The notes under the pieces are model-generated. The model ran no database searches, was not told the DNA's origin, and saw nothing but the letters and a program-made list of their open reading frames with translations. DNA of 64,000 nt, from the NCBI RefSeq assembly GCF_004212215.1, contig NZ_QVFV01000001.1:1584134-1648133 (forward strand). Reading direction: 5' to 3'. Positions 7,892-16,724 of this stretch are shown one piece after another. Positions within the stretch are counted from its first letter, which is position 1; each line of letters starts with the position of its first letter. Both the position numbers and the translations under genes were made by a program. The DNA comes from Leptolyngbya iicbica LK. GTDB lineage: Bacteria; Cyanobacteriota; Cyanobacteriia; Phormidesmidales; Phormidesmidaceae.

Positions 7892-8553
7892 TCATAGTGC
7901 TTGGCATCAGTCACCCTAAGCCAGTGAATTAGCCGCGATCGCGACTGGTCAGTGATCCTCGCAAGGCGTCGGGCTAGCTGTGAGCATCAAACCGTCAATG
8001 GTGTAATGCACAGTTGTGTAAAGCCATTCATTTGATTGCCGCCCTAGCAGAACTGAGGCATCGGCTACTGCCGGATGTCGGTTCAGTCATCCGATGCCCC
8101 CCACTGCGGCTGGTTCAGTCGATGGAAAAATGGCCTCCGGCTCGCCACCCTCCTCAAGCCGTTGAGAGCGGTCACTGAACTCCTAATTCCTCCAACTCAT
8201 CAAAATAATTCAGCGTTCTGACCAGGCAAATTCAACCTTGAGCCAGGGGCGGTTCTTCAAGGCACACAGGCAACGGCTTTTGAATCAGCACCCATAGTTC
8301 GCTATTGTGTAGATAGGAACTTGTTAGCCACGACTGCGTCCAACAGTTTGAAGAATAGGTGATAGCGAGAATCACAGGTTCGATGTGTTGGTCTGTCGTT
8401 GTGACTGAACGAAATCAGGCAAGGCAATTGCTGATTCAGGAATGTCCCTGATTTCAATTTTTTTAAGTGAATTGCTCAAGGATTGCGGCGATCGCGGCTA
8501 ATTCGAGCATTCCAATTTTCTCGCCCCTGCTCGCCCAGAGGAGAATCGCTCCC
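7892..8553. other. Intergenic region upstream of the Deg protease gene
   Basis: About 660 bases with no gene seen. The last 87 bases are open in frame with the protease, but read like untranslated leader. The promoter of the protease gene should be here; no clear consensus hexamers were found by eye. Confidence 0.55.
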
Positions 8554-9801
8554 ATGACACTCTCAAATCCCACCGACTCAATCTCCCACCGCACGTTGCC
8601 CAAACGTCATCGCATCGCCACTTACAGCTTGTTGACCCTCCTCGGCACCGGGGCGTTGGTGCTGTTTAATCAGACCACTCCTTCCGAGGCGAGATTGTCG
8701 GAGTGGGTCCAAGAAGAGTTACCGCCAATTACTCAAGAAGTATCGTTAACAGTCGCTCAAACGTCGCGACCCACCTTTCAAAGTACGAGTTTCATCGCGG
8801 ATGCCGTCGAGCGGGTGGGTCCCTCAGTGGTGCGCATTGACGCCGCCCGCACCGTGGTAAACCGTACACCGGATGTATTTGGTAGCCCCTTCTTTCGAGA
8901 GTTTTTTGGTGAGTTTGGCGGCTTCCCTGAGCAGCCGCGTACTCGGGTTGAGCAGGGCACGGGCTCCGGTTTCATCATCGACGCGCAAGGACTCATTCTC
9001 ACCAATGCCCATGTGATTGAGGGGGCCGATCGCGTGTTGGTCACCCTCAAAGATGGTCGTGAGTTTGCGGGCGAAGTGTTGGGGCAAGATTCATTGACAG
9101 ACCTAGCTGTGATTCGCGTTGAGGCATCGGGGCTGCCAACGGTGACGCTGGGCGATTCAGAACAGTTGCGACCAGGAGAATGGGCGATCGCGATCGGTAA
9201 TCCCCTCGGGCTAGACAGCACCGTGACTGCTGGCATTATCAGCGCCACCGGGCGATCGAGTTCCCAAGTACGAGTGCCCGATAAGCGGGTGAGCTTTATT
9301 CAAACGGATGCGGCAATCAATCCAGGCAATTCGGGTGGCCCTTTGCTGAATGAGCAGGGTCAGGTCATTGGTGTGAATACAGCGATCATTGGCGGGGCCC
9401 AAGGTCTGGGATTTGCAATTCCGATCAACACCGCGCGCGACATTGCCCAAGAGTTGATTGCCAATGGCCGAGTCGAGCACCCCTACATTGGCATTCAAAT
9501 GCGATCGCTCACCCCGGCCCTACGTGACATCTTGAATGAGCAAAATGGTCGCGATCGGCAAATCACCGCTGAAAGCGGCGTCATCGTGCTCGGGGTGCAA
9601 TCTAACTCGCCTGCTGCCCAAGCGGGGCTCCGTCCAGGCGATGTCTTGCAATCTCTCGGCGGACAGCCTGTTCAAGAGGCAGAAACCGTGCAAAATATTG
9701 TCCAAAATACCGAAATTGGGGAATCGTTAGTCGCCTCGGTGGATCGCCAAGGGCAGCAACTTGAGATCACCCTGCGTACCGCTCCGTTACCCATTCGATA
9801 A
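8554..9801 (+). CDS. Periplasmic Deg/HtrA-family serine protease with one PDZ domain
   Basis: 415 residues from ATG 8554, which has an AGAGGAG ribosome site just upstream. A GTG at 8467 would add 29 unlikely residues. An N-terminal hydrophobic segment (about 23-38) is a signal anchor. The trypsin-like domain has the triad His153 (LTNAHVIEG), Asp183 (LTDLAVI) and Ser260 (NPGNSGGP), and a PDZ domain fills about 310-408. Single-PDZ Deg proteases in cyanobacteria are HhoA, HhoB or HtrA; I cannot say which. Its place after an ECF sigma/anti-sigma pair suggests a role in envelope stress or sigma-pathway signalling. Confidence 0.9.
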   Translation: MTLSNPTDSISHRTLPKRHRIATYSLLTLLGTGALVLFNQTTPSEARLSEWVQEELPPITQEVSLTVAQTSRPTFQSTSFIADAVERVGPSVVRIDAARTVVNRTPDVFGSPFFREFFGEFGGFPEQPRTRVEQGTGSGFIIDAQGLILTNAHVIEGADRVLVTLKDGREFAGEVLGQDSLTDLAVIRVEASGLPTVTLGDSEQLRPGEWAIAIGNPLGLDSTVTAGIISATGRSSSQVRVPDKRVSFIQTDAAINPGNSGGPLLNEQGQVIGVNTAIIGGAQGLGFAIPINTARDIAQELIANGRVEHPYIGIQMRSLTPALRDILNEQNGRDRQITAESGVIVLGVQSNSPAAQAGLRPGDVLQSLGGQPVQEAETVQNIVQNTEIGESLVASVDRQGQQLEITLRTAPLPIR

Positions 9802-9931
9802 CCCGTTGGCATTGCAACGACTCCCTCGCCAGCCTATCGGCGGACAACAGGAGCCGTACAGCAAACCGCTTATTTCATCCTCAGAAAAATCGGGCTACGC
9901 TAAGGGTTAACAACGTTTAGTCGTAGTCGTT

Positions 9932-10504
9932 ATGTGGCCTGCTCAGATGCGTCGGCAACAGCTCTCTATATTGACCTTGGGCGATCCGCAGCTGCGGCAA
10001 CTGGCCTTGCCCGTGATCAATATTGACGATCGCCTCCAACAGTTAATCAACAACTTAATCTGGACGGCGGAGAAGACCAACGGAGTGGGCATTGCCGCTC
10101 CTCAGGTCGGTGAGTCTTTACAGCTCTTTATCGTGGCGTCTTATCCCAACCTGCGATATCCCCATGCGCCGCGGATGGAACCAACGCCGATGATCAACCC
10201 GCGCATCATTGCCCACTCTGATGAACAAGTCCCAGGCTGGGAAGGGTGCCTGAGCGTACCGGATCAACGCGGACAGGTCGATCGCTGGCGCGAAGTCGAG
10301 GTGGAATATTGCGATCGGCGCGGCCATCTTCAGCGACGAATATTCACTGATTTTGTCGCTCGCATTTTTCAGCACGAACTTGACCACCTCAACGGCACCG
10401 TCTTTGTCGATCATGTGGCTGATGCCGCAGAGCTGCTAACGGATGCCGAATACTTCGCCCAACTAGACAGCATACCCGCCATCACTGACATATCCCATAC
10501 CTGA
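9932..10504 (+). CDS. def: Peptide deformylase
   Basis: Removes the formyl group from the N-terminal methionine of new proteins. 190 residues. All three family motifs are present: GVGIAAPQVG (51-60), EGCLSVP with metal ligand Cys106, and QHELDHLNG with metal ligands His148 and His152 and catalytic Glu149. The C-terminal ~30 residues extend past the domain and end in an acidic, Ala-rich helix. The next gene begins 18 bases after the stop, so the two are likely co-transcribed. Confidence 0.93.
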   Translation: MWPAQMRRQQLSILTLGDPQLRQLALPVINIDDRLQQLINNLIWTAEKTNGVGIAAPQVGESLQLFIVASYPNLRYPHAPRMEPTPMINPRIIAHSDEQVPGWEGCLSVPDQRGQVDRWREVEVEYCDRRGHLQRRIFTDFVARIFQHELDHLNGTVFVDHVADAAELLTDAEYFAQLDSIPAITDISHT

Positions 10505-10522
10505 TGACCCAGGGTGCGAGCC

Positions 10523-10966
10523 ATGAGCACCTGGTGGATCGAACAGCCCTACTTTCTGGGGAGTCACAATCCGACCAACCGAGAACTGGCTCGGCTCAGG
10601 GAAGCGGGATTCACCGTGCTCATTTCTTTGTTGCAAGAAAGTGAGCAAACACCACGCTATGACGTTGCTTATGCCCAAGCCCTCGGGTATGAGCGCTACA
10701 CCTTTCCAGTCCAAGATTTTGCGTCACCCACCCCAGAGCAGCTAGAGCAATTTATCGCGTTGGTAAATCAACGCACCTCCGGCGTAAAGATGCTGCTGCA
10801 CTGTGAGGGTGGTAGTGGCAGAACGGGGACTTTTGCAGCGACTTACTGGGTCGCCAAGGGCATGACGGCGGCAGACGCGATCGCACATATCCGCCAAGCT
10901 AATCCCCATGCGGTGGAAACCGCTGAGCAACAAGCGGTAATCGCCAAGTATGAGCAGCAACTCTGA
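10523..10966 (+). CDS. Dual-specificity-type protein phosphatase
   Basis: 147 residues from ATG 10523; a GTG at 10514 is an alternative. The Cys-based phosphatase loop is HCEGGSGRTG (93-102), with nucleophile Cys94 and Arg100. The general acid is probably Asp65 in FPVQDFASP. The fold resembles atypical dual-specificity or cyclin-dependent kinase inhibitor 3-type phosphatases. The substrate could be a phosphoprotein, phospholipid or nucleotide and cannot be told from sequence. It lies between def and rph and may be transcribed with def. Confidence 0.8.
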   Translation: MSTWWIEQPYFLGSHNPTNRELARLREAGFTVLISLLQESEQTPRYDVAYAQALGYERYTFPVQDFASPTPEQLEQFIALVNQRTSGVKMLLHCEGGSGRTGTFAATYWVAKGMTAADAIAHIRQANPHAVETAEQQAVIAKYEQQL

Positions 10967-11069
10967 ACTCTAAAGCAAGACTCAACGTGTACTGCGACTG
11001 GCTGACCTGCTAACAGTTCGTGATTGTCCTGTATTCTGAGTGAGGTTTGGGCAACTTGAGGCAGCATCT

Positions 11070-11789
11070 ATGGCATGGCAGCGTCCTGATGGTCGACAGG
11101 CAAACGAACTGCGACCCGTCTCCTTTGAGCTGGATTTCACAAAATTTGCCGCCGGTTCGGTGCTGACTCGCTGTGGCCACACTCAAGTGCTGTGCACAGT
11201 TTCGATCACGGACGGGGTGCCACCGTTTCTGCGCGATTCGGGGCGCGGGTGGCTGACGGCAGAGTATCGCATGTTGCCAGGAGCGACACCCGAACGCCAG
11301 CGTCGGGAACTGATGAAGCTGTCGGGACGCACGCAAGAAATTCAACGGTTGATTGGCCGGAGTTTGCGATCGACCCTTGATTTTGAAGCGTTAGGGGAAC
11401 GCACCATTACTGTCGATGCCGACGTATTGCAGGCGGACGCAGGCACTCGTACCACGTCAATTACTGGCGGCTATGTCGCGCTCAAACACGCTTTGACCAA
11501 ACTGGTGGCGTCAGGAGAATTGGCCCAGTTGCCATTGGTGAACGAAGTCGCAGCCATTTCTGTCGGGATTGTCGAGGGCGAAGCGTTGTTGGATCTCAAG
11601 TATGAGGAAGATGTCGCAGCGGCAGTGGACTGTAATGTGGTGCTGAATGGCCAGCTCGACATTATTGAAGTGCAAGGTACGGCGGAAGAAAGGAGTTATT
11701 CGCGATCGCAACTTAATCAACTGCTGGACTTGGCAGAGTCCGGGATTCAAGATTTGCTGGCCCAACAGCGTCAGCTATTTGCAAATTAA
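11070..11789 (+). CDS. rph: Ribonuclease PH
   Basis: Phosphorolytic 3'-5' exoribonuclease that trims tRNA precursors. 239 residues from ATG 11070, matching the usual ~238; the GTG at 11040 would add ten. The start [17 protein letters not shown] is characteristic. [30 protein letters not shown] and the phosphate-binding [17 protein letters not shown] are all present. The gene appears intact, in contrast to the C-terminal frameshift known from some E. coli strains. Confidence 0.95.
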   Translation: MAWQRPDGRQANELRPVSFELDFTKFAAGSVLTRCGHTQVLCTVSITDGVPPFLRDSGRGWLTAEYRMLPGATPERQRRELMKLSGRTQEIQRLIGRSLRSTLDFEALGERTITVDADVLQADAGTRTTSITGGYVALKHALTKLVASGELAQLPLVNEVAAISVGIVEGEALLDLKYEEDVAAAVDCNVVLNGQLDIIEVQGTAEERSYSRSQLNQLLDLAESGIQDLLAQQRQLFAN

Positions 11790-12104
11790 TCTTGTTATCA
11801 AAACGTGACTTGCAACCTTGAAAACAGATGGCGCGAGGAAATTTAGCGATCGCTGACCGCCGCCTGAAAGAACGCATTATTGCCGGATCCTTCCTCTCGC
11901 TCTAATCGGCTAAATCTATCTCAATAATTTGCCTGTAAAGAATTTCAAGGATCTGCGACCGAGAACCGAAGGATCCTTATTGGTGCCAGATAAATCTCGT
12001 ACTATAGTGAAAGTCTTACCTGCTACTTTGTGCTTCGCAACAGTTTCGTACGGCACAAATTGGCCAAAATTCTGCCCACTTAAGCGTGTGTGTTCACAAA
12101 TTCC
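11790..12104. other. ilvB leader region
   Basis: About 315 bases without a gene. It holds a probable promoter (11980-12008) and a short inverted repeat upstream of it (AAGGATC near 11948 and GATCCTT near 11973). No attenuator-type leader peptide rich in Ile, Leu or Val codons was found. Confidence 0.5.
11980..12008 (+). promoter_or_regulatory. Putative sigma-70-type promoter of ilvB
   Basis: TTGGTG (11980-11985) and TATAGT (12003-12008) are separated by 17 bases. The -10 box matches five of six consensus positions, the -35 three of six. It predicts transcription from about 12015 and an untranslated leader of roughly 90 bases. Confidence 0.5.
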
Positions 12105-13955
12105 ATGACAACTTCTGTTAAAGCACTTGATAACGTTACAACTCAACGGGTAACTGGTGGATTTGCTCTAATCGACAGCCTACAGCGTCATGGTGTCGAG
12201 CATATTTTTGGCTACCCAGGCGGGGCCATTCTGCCAGTGTATGACGAGCTTTACAAAGCAGAACAACGGGGGGGCATTCGCCATATTCTGGTGCGGCATG
12301 AGCAGGGCGCGTCCCATGCCGCCGATGGCTATGCCCGCGCCACTGGCAAAGTGGGCGTTTGCTTTGGCACCTCTGGACCAGGCGCGACCAACCTAGTGAC
12401 CGGAATTGCCACCGCCGCGATGGATTCGATTCCGATGGTCGTGATTACGGGCCAGGTGCCGCGCCCCGCGATCGGCACCGATGCGTTTCAAGAAACGGAT
12501 ATTTTTGGCATTACGCTGCCCATCGTCAAGCATTCCTACGTGGTGAGATCGCCCAAAGACATGGCGCGTGTAGTCGCAGAAGCGTTCTACATTGCCCAGA
12601 GTGGGCGTCCAGGACCAGTGTTGATCGACGTGCCCAAGGATGTCGGAGTTGAAGAATTTGACTACATTCCGGTAGAGCCAGGGGATGTGCACTTGCCAGG
12701 ATTTAAGCCCACAGTAAAAGGGAATCCTCGGCAGATTGATCATGCCATTCGCCTCCTGCGCCGCGCCAAGCAGCCTCTCTTATACGTTGGCGGTGGAGCC
12801 ATCACTGCCGGAGCCCACGCCGAAATTCAAGAACTGGCGGAGTATTTCTCGATTCCCGTCACCACAACGCTGATGGGCAAAGGGGCGTTTGACGAGCATC
12901 ATCCCCTCTCGGTCGGCATGTTAGGCATGCATGGCACTGCCTATGCGAACTTTGCCGTGAGTGAGTGCGACCTGTTGATTGCCGTCGGAGCCCGCTTTGA
13001 CGATCGCGTCACTGGCAAGCTAGACGAATTTGCCTCCCGTGCCAAAGTGATTCATATTGATATCGACCCGGCAGAGGTCGGCAAAAACCGCATTCCCAAT
13101 GTGCCAATCGTGGGCGATGTGCGCCGCGTACTGCAAACGTTGCTCAGCCGCTTGCACGAAGCCAATAAACCGGGCAGTGCTGAACAAACTCAGGCATGGC
13201 GCGATCGCATTCAGCGCTGGCGAGAAGATTATCCCCTGGTGGTGCCCACCTACGACGACATGATTGCGCCCCAAGAGGTGATTGTCGAACTCTGTCGCCA
13301 AGCACCGCAGGCTTACTACACTACCGACGTCGGTCAACACCAGATGTGGGCCGCTCAGTTTCTCAAAAATGGCCCCCGCCGCTGGATTTCCAGTGCAGGC
13401 TTAGGCACCATGGGCTTTGGTATGCCTGCGGCGATGGGCGTGCAGGTGGCTCACCCAGACGAAGTGACCATTTGCATCAGCGGCGATGCCAGCTTTCAAA
13501 TGAATCCCCAAGAGTTGGGAACGTTGGCGCAATACGGCATCAATGTCAAAACCGTCATTATCAACAACGGCTGGCAAGGGATGGTGCGCCAGTGGCAGCA
13601 GACCTTCTATGGTGAGCGCTACTCCTCATCCAACATGCAGTCGGGGATGCCCGATTTTGAAATGCTGGCGCGGGCCTATGGTGTCAAAGGCATTGTGGTG
13701 GAGCATCGGGCTGACTTGGAGCAGGCGATCGCAGATATGCTGGCCCATGACGGCCCTGTCCTCATGGATGTTCACGTTCGCAAAGACGAAAACTGCTACC
13801 CCATGGTGGCTCCCGGCAAGAGCAATGCGCAAATGCTGGGACTGCCGCAAAAATCACCCGATGTGCAGACCATTGAGCTGATGTATTGCAGCAACTGTGG
13901 GGCCAGAAACCCCTCCAGTCATAGCTTTTGCCCTGAGTGCGGCACTAAGCTGTAA
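12105..13955 (+). CDS. ilvB: Acetolactate synthase large subunit with C-terminal zinc ribbon
   Basis: Condenses pyruvate with pyruvate or 2-oxobutyrate, the first common step of Val, Leu and Ile synthesis. 616 residues from ATG 12105; an in-frame GTG at 12090 is less likely. The three ThDP-enzyme domains are present: the N-terminal part with [16 protein letters not shown] and the catalytic Glu in [14 protein letters not shown], the FAD-binding middle, and the ThDP/Mg motif [15 protein letters not shown]. The last ~24 residues form a CxxC...CxxC zinc ribbon (CSNCG and CPECG) beyond the normal end. No small subunit (ilvN) gene lies nearby. Confidence 0.93.
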   Translation: MTTSVKALDNVTTQRVTGGFALIDSLQRHGVEHIFGYPGGAILPVYDELYKAEQRGGIRHILVRHEQGASHAADGYARATGKVGVCFGTSGPGATNLVTGIATAAMDSIPMVVITGQVPRPAIGTDAFQETDIFGITLPIVKHSYVVRSPKDMARVVAEAFYIAQSGRPGPVLIDVPKDVGVEEFDYIPVEPGDVHLPGFKPTVKGNPRQIDHAIRLLRRAKQPLLYVGGGAITAGAHAEIQELAEYFSIPVTTTLMGKGAFDEHHPLSVGMLGMHGTAYANFAVSECDLLIAVGARFDDRVTGKLDEFASRAKVIHIDIDPAEVGKNRIPNVPIVGDVRRVLQTLLSRLHEANKPGSAEQTQAWRDRIQRWREDYPLVVPTYDDMIAPQEVIVELCRQAPQAYYTTDVGQHQMWAAQFLKNGPRRWISSAGLGTMGFGMPAAMGVQVAHPDEVTICISGDASFQMNPQELGTLAQYGINVKTVIINNGWQGMVRQWQQTFYGERYSSSNMQSGMPDFEMLARAYGVKGIVVEHRADLEQAIADMLAHDGPVLMDVHVRKDENCYPMVAPGKSNAQMLGLPQKSPDVQTIELMYCSNCGARNPSSHSFCPECGTKL

Positions 13956-13999
13956 ATTGCTAAACCTCCGCTCTTAGTCAGGGCACAGTACACCACTCC

Positions 14000-14037
14000 A
14001 ATGGGAGAGTTAAACATGATTAGCTCTCCCATTTTGC
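14000..14037 (+). terminator. Intrinsic terminator after ilvB
   Basis: AATGGGAGAG (14000-14009) pairs perfectly with CTCTCCCATT (14024-14033), with a 14-base loop and a short T-rich tail. It lies 45 bases past the ilvB stop. Confidence 0.8.
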
Positions 14038-14110
14038 ATTATTCTTTGGTGCAAGCTTGCAGGCGATTCCGGAGTCATTCAGGCAAAAGTGGCTCAACCC
14101 CAGGCTAGGG

Positions 14111-15181
14111 CTAAGGCTCAGATGATTCTCCGCCGCCATCTGCTGATAGTAGTTGTAATCGCACCATATGTGAGAGTGGGCTGTCGGCATCACCCAGCTG
14201 CACTTCTAGAGTTTGGCTGGTCAATGGTTCCAAGTGGTTTAATAACTGGCGCAGATGGGGAGTGCTGGCACCACTATCGACGTAGACTCGTTCCGCCAGT
14301 TTATTCATCTGTGTCCATGAGCTGTACAGCTTAGCTGCGGCCTGTTCGAGTTGCGAGGCCTGCTTGACCAAATCAGCAGTGGCGTTGAGGCAACCAATCC
14401 TCAAGGCTTCTTCGAGAGCCTGCTCCAAATCGAGATCGTCGCTATTAAGAGCTTGCACCTGCACAGCGGCTTCCAGATATTTAGCTAAATAGCGGGCTTC
14501 AGCCGTGACCTGTTTTAACGTGTCGATATCAGGATTGAGGGTGATCTCGGTCTTTAGGGTTTCCTGATGCGGCGGCGGCAGCTTTTGCATTTCTTTGACG
14601 AGAGGAGCCAAATAACGGGTCGGAATCGTATTGTTAGCGGCTTTTTCCTTGAGTTCTGTAGGCAACAAGTCAGAACTCATCGCGGTCCACTCGTCAGAGA
14701 TTTGCCGCACTTCACGCCGGGTAATGTGTTCGCCTCGTTGGGCCGCATCGCTGACCAACTGCTGCACCTCAGGGGCCGATTGCGCCGTCTCGACAAACGC
14801 CCGTTTGCTGAAATTATTGACAGATTGAGGCTCTAGCATCCCCTCTTGCAGCAAGGTATCGGCGCTATCAGCGAGTTCGATCAGTGAGTAAGCCTGACTT
14901 TTGGTGATTTCACGGTCTTTCAGCCAGTTCAGAAAGCCGGTGCCACGCCCATCGCCACCACGTTTCTCGCGATCGCGCACCGTCCGTAAAATCCGCCCCC
15001 GCCAGATATCCGTTTGCAAATCAAAGCGATCGCATACCTGCCACGCAGTTTCAATTTGTTGCTGAAACTCGTACTCCGAAAGATTTTCGTCTTCAGGGCT
15101 AGGCAGTTGAAATGAGAGATCGGTGCTGGGATCGAGGGCCGCAGTAATTTGGTCAGCAGCAGGGTGAGAGGCAGCGTTCAT
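14111..15181 (-). CDS. Conserved cyanobacterial helical protein, possibly DNA-binding
   Basis: 356 residues, strongly helical, no membrane segment. The segment at about 60-110 (LRTVRDREKRGGDGRGTGFL, then a helix around KSQAYSLIELADSADTLL) resembles the helix-turn-helix-bearing N-terminus of DUF3102/ParB-like proteins. A phrase of the type SVNNFSKRAFVETAQSAPEV follows and recurs in cyanobacterial hypotheticals. The rest is acidic, Leu/Gln-rich helix, possibly coiled coil. DNA binding is an inference from the pattern only. Convergent with ilvB and separated from it by the terminator. Confidence 0.7.
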   Translation of the reverse strand: MNAASHPAADQITAALDPSTDLSFQLPSPEDENLSEYEFQQQIETAWQVCDRFDLQTDIWRGRILRTVRDREKRGGDGRGTGFLNWLKDREITKSQAYSLIELADSADTLLQEGMLEPQSVNNFSKRAFVETAQSAPEVQQLVSDAAQRGEHITRREVRQISDEWTAMSSDLLPTELKEKAANNTIPTRYLAPLVKEMQKLPPPHQETLKTEITLNPDIDTLKQVTAEARYLAKYLEAAVQVQALNSDDLDLEQALEEALRIGCLNATADLVKQASQLEQAAAKLYSSWTQMNKLAERVYVDSGASTPHLRQLLNHLEPLTSQTLEVQLGDADSPLSHMVRLQLLSADGGGESSEP

Positions 15182-15498
15182 AGACTCAGAAATAACGGCA
15201 CAGGGTCAACATTCTCCCACGAGCATGAGCTGATCACGCATTTAACCGCGAGGATCGCAGCGGCAAGCAGAGGTGAGCTCCCCCAGCCATCATGAAAACA
15301 ACTGCAAGCTCATACCTAATTCCGTTAGCAAATCTCGTTGCCGGAGGGCGCATAGTCATGCATCCCGGTAACTTTCCTGAATTGATGCAGGAGTACTAAG
15401 TTCGGATCCGGAGTCAGCAATCAAACGTTCAACTAAAAGTCCCCTCACTGCCACAGCAGCAAGGGGACTTTAGAACGACATCGCCAACAAGTGACAAA
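15182..15498. other. Intergenic region
   Basis: About 317 bases with no gene. It carries the promoter region of the helical protein gene at its left end and a minus-strand terminator at 15436-15471. Confidence 0.6.
15436..15471 (-). terminator. Intrinsic terminator of the small membrane protein gene
   Basis: AAAGTCCCCT (15436-15445) pairs with AGGGGACTTT (15462-15471). Read on the minus strand, the stem is followed by a TTTT run. It lies just beyond the stop codon at 15499. Confidence 0.8.
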
Positions 15499-15831
15499 TT
15501 ACTTGCGGAGAGATTCATATACGAGAAAGGGCTCTGACTGAGACCCAGCATCACGACTCTCATGTTGATGCTTGAACGATTTAGTCACTACTTTACGAAT
15601 CATATTAGGGAGCGTCAGTGGCCAGATTGCTGCGGCAAAGACAATGAATAACCACGCCTGTGGATCATCTTTGCGGGCACAATCATCTTGCCCAAAGACA
15701 TATGCGACAAAGCTGAAGGTTAGTAAGGCGGTGACTGAATAAATCAACATGGCTAGTGCTGGCTTCTCAAAGATGAACGGTGAGTTGAGCGTGAGCAGAC
15801 GAGATCTCAATTCAGAGAACCAAAGACTCAT
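15499..15831 (-). CDS. Small membrane protein with two membrane segments
   Basis: 110 residues from ATG 15831; the in-frame TTG at 15837 is less likely. Hydrophobic segments at about 27-46 (ALAMLIYSVTALLTFSFVAYVF) and 62-80 (WLFIVFAAAIWPLTL) flank a short acidic, Cys-containing loop. The tail is basic and then polar. Not recognised. Its size and topology, and its position downstream of two wall-hydrolase genes on the same strand, are holin-like, but a 179-base gap separates them and nothing in the sequence proves that role. Confidence 0.65.
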   Translation of the reverse strand: MSLWFSELRSRLLTLNSPFIFEKPALAMLIYSVTALLTFSFVAYVFGQDDCARKDDPQAWLFIVFAAAIWPLTLPNMIRKVVTKSFKHQHESRDAGSQSEPFLVYESLRK

Positions 15832-16015
15832 AACCAACTAGAAAGGTTGCTAAAGTCTCGCCCTGACATAAACAGCTTTTCTGTTATATGTATGCACTAA
15901 TTTAATTGATCAAGCAATTAGGTCTCGTCCGTTGAAATGCGGAAAGAATTTATAACCACCGGGCTGCGCTCATCTTGACTCTACGAAGGATCACTGAACT
16001 CTTCTCAAACCGCAA

Positions 16016-16711
16016 CTACAGATAGATCGTGTAGTCTTGGCTTAAGTACAATGCTCGCTCTGCCTTGCGTCGCCGTTCTAACCCCGGTAGAAATTGACCG
16101 CCCGCATAGACCCAGCGTAAAAATTCATTCGCTGCTCCAGCAAAGTCACCAGCATTGTGTTTACGCAGTAGGGTAGAGTCGCGAAACGCACCCAGACCAA
16201 CATTGAAGGCAAAAGACACCATCGCCGAAAACTGATCGGAGTTGGTGGCGATAGTAACGCCTCGGGTTACACCGGCCTCAAATAAATCCAGATCGCGCCG
16301 CAAAATTTGATCAGCCTCGGCTTCGGTAATTACCATGCCGGGATAAACGTCGGGCGGTCCTGCCATTGAGGTATGTCCATAACCAATCGTCCAAATACCG
16401 ACAGAGTCTTGATAGGCTTGCAGCCTCAGTCCTTCAAAGCTTTTGACGATGATGATGCCGTCTTCATTAATTTGCCCCGGCGGGGGCGCTGGCTTATCGG
16501 GAATGGGTTCGGGTTCGGGATAGCCAGTGCCCTGGGAAAAAGTGATCGCAGTAGGCCCGTCGGGGCGCATGAGCCATTGCTCTAGCGCGGCAGTATTGAC
16601 GACTTGTTCTAAAGGGTTAGTGGTTGACGGATATTTGGTCAGGCGCGAAATCCAATAGCCGCCCTGCATCAGATAAAACGCTTTGTCAGTTTCTTTAATC
16701 CAAGTACCCAT
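16016..16711 (-). CDS. GH24 lysozyme (T4-type) with a shared N-terminal domain
   Basis: 231 residues. Residues 1-63 form a small domain (MGTWIKETDKAFYLM...GTG) that also begins the upstream neighbour. A Pro/Glu linker follows (64-80), then a GH24 muramidase domain. The catalytic triad is spaced as in T4 lysozyme: Glu93, Asp102 (+9) and Thr108 (+6), in SFEGLRLQAYQDSVGIWTIG. It should cleave the MurNAc-GlcNAc bond of peptidoglycan. No signal peptide is visible, so export would need a holin, an injection machine, lysis, or recognition through the N-terminal domain. Thirteen bases follow the upstream gene. Confidence 0.85.
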   Translation of the reverse strand: MGTWIKETDKAFYLMQGGYWISRLTKYPSTTNPLEQVVNTAALEQWLMRPDGPTAITFSQGTGYPEPEPIPDKPAPPPGQINEDGIIIVKSFEGLRLQAYQDSVGIWTIGYGHTSMAGPPDVYPGMVITEAEADQILRRDLDLFEAGVTRGVTIATNSDQFSAMVSFAFNVGLGAFRDSTLLRKHNAGDFAGAANEFLRWVYAGGQFLPGLERRRKAERALYLSQDYTIYL

Positions 16712-16724
16712 GGTTCTGCTTTCC

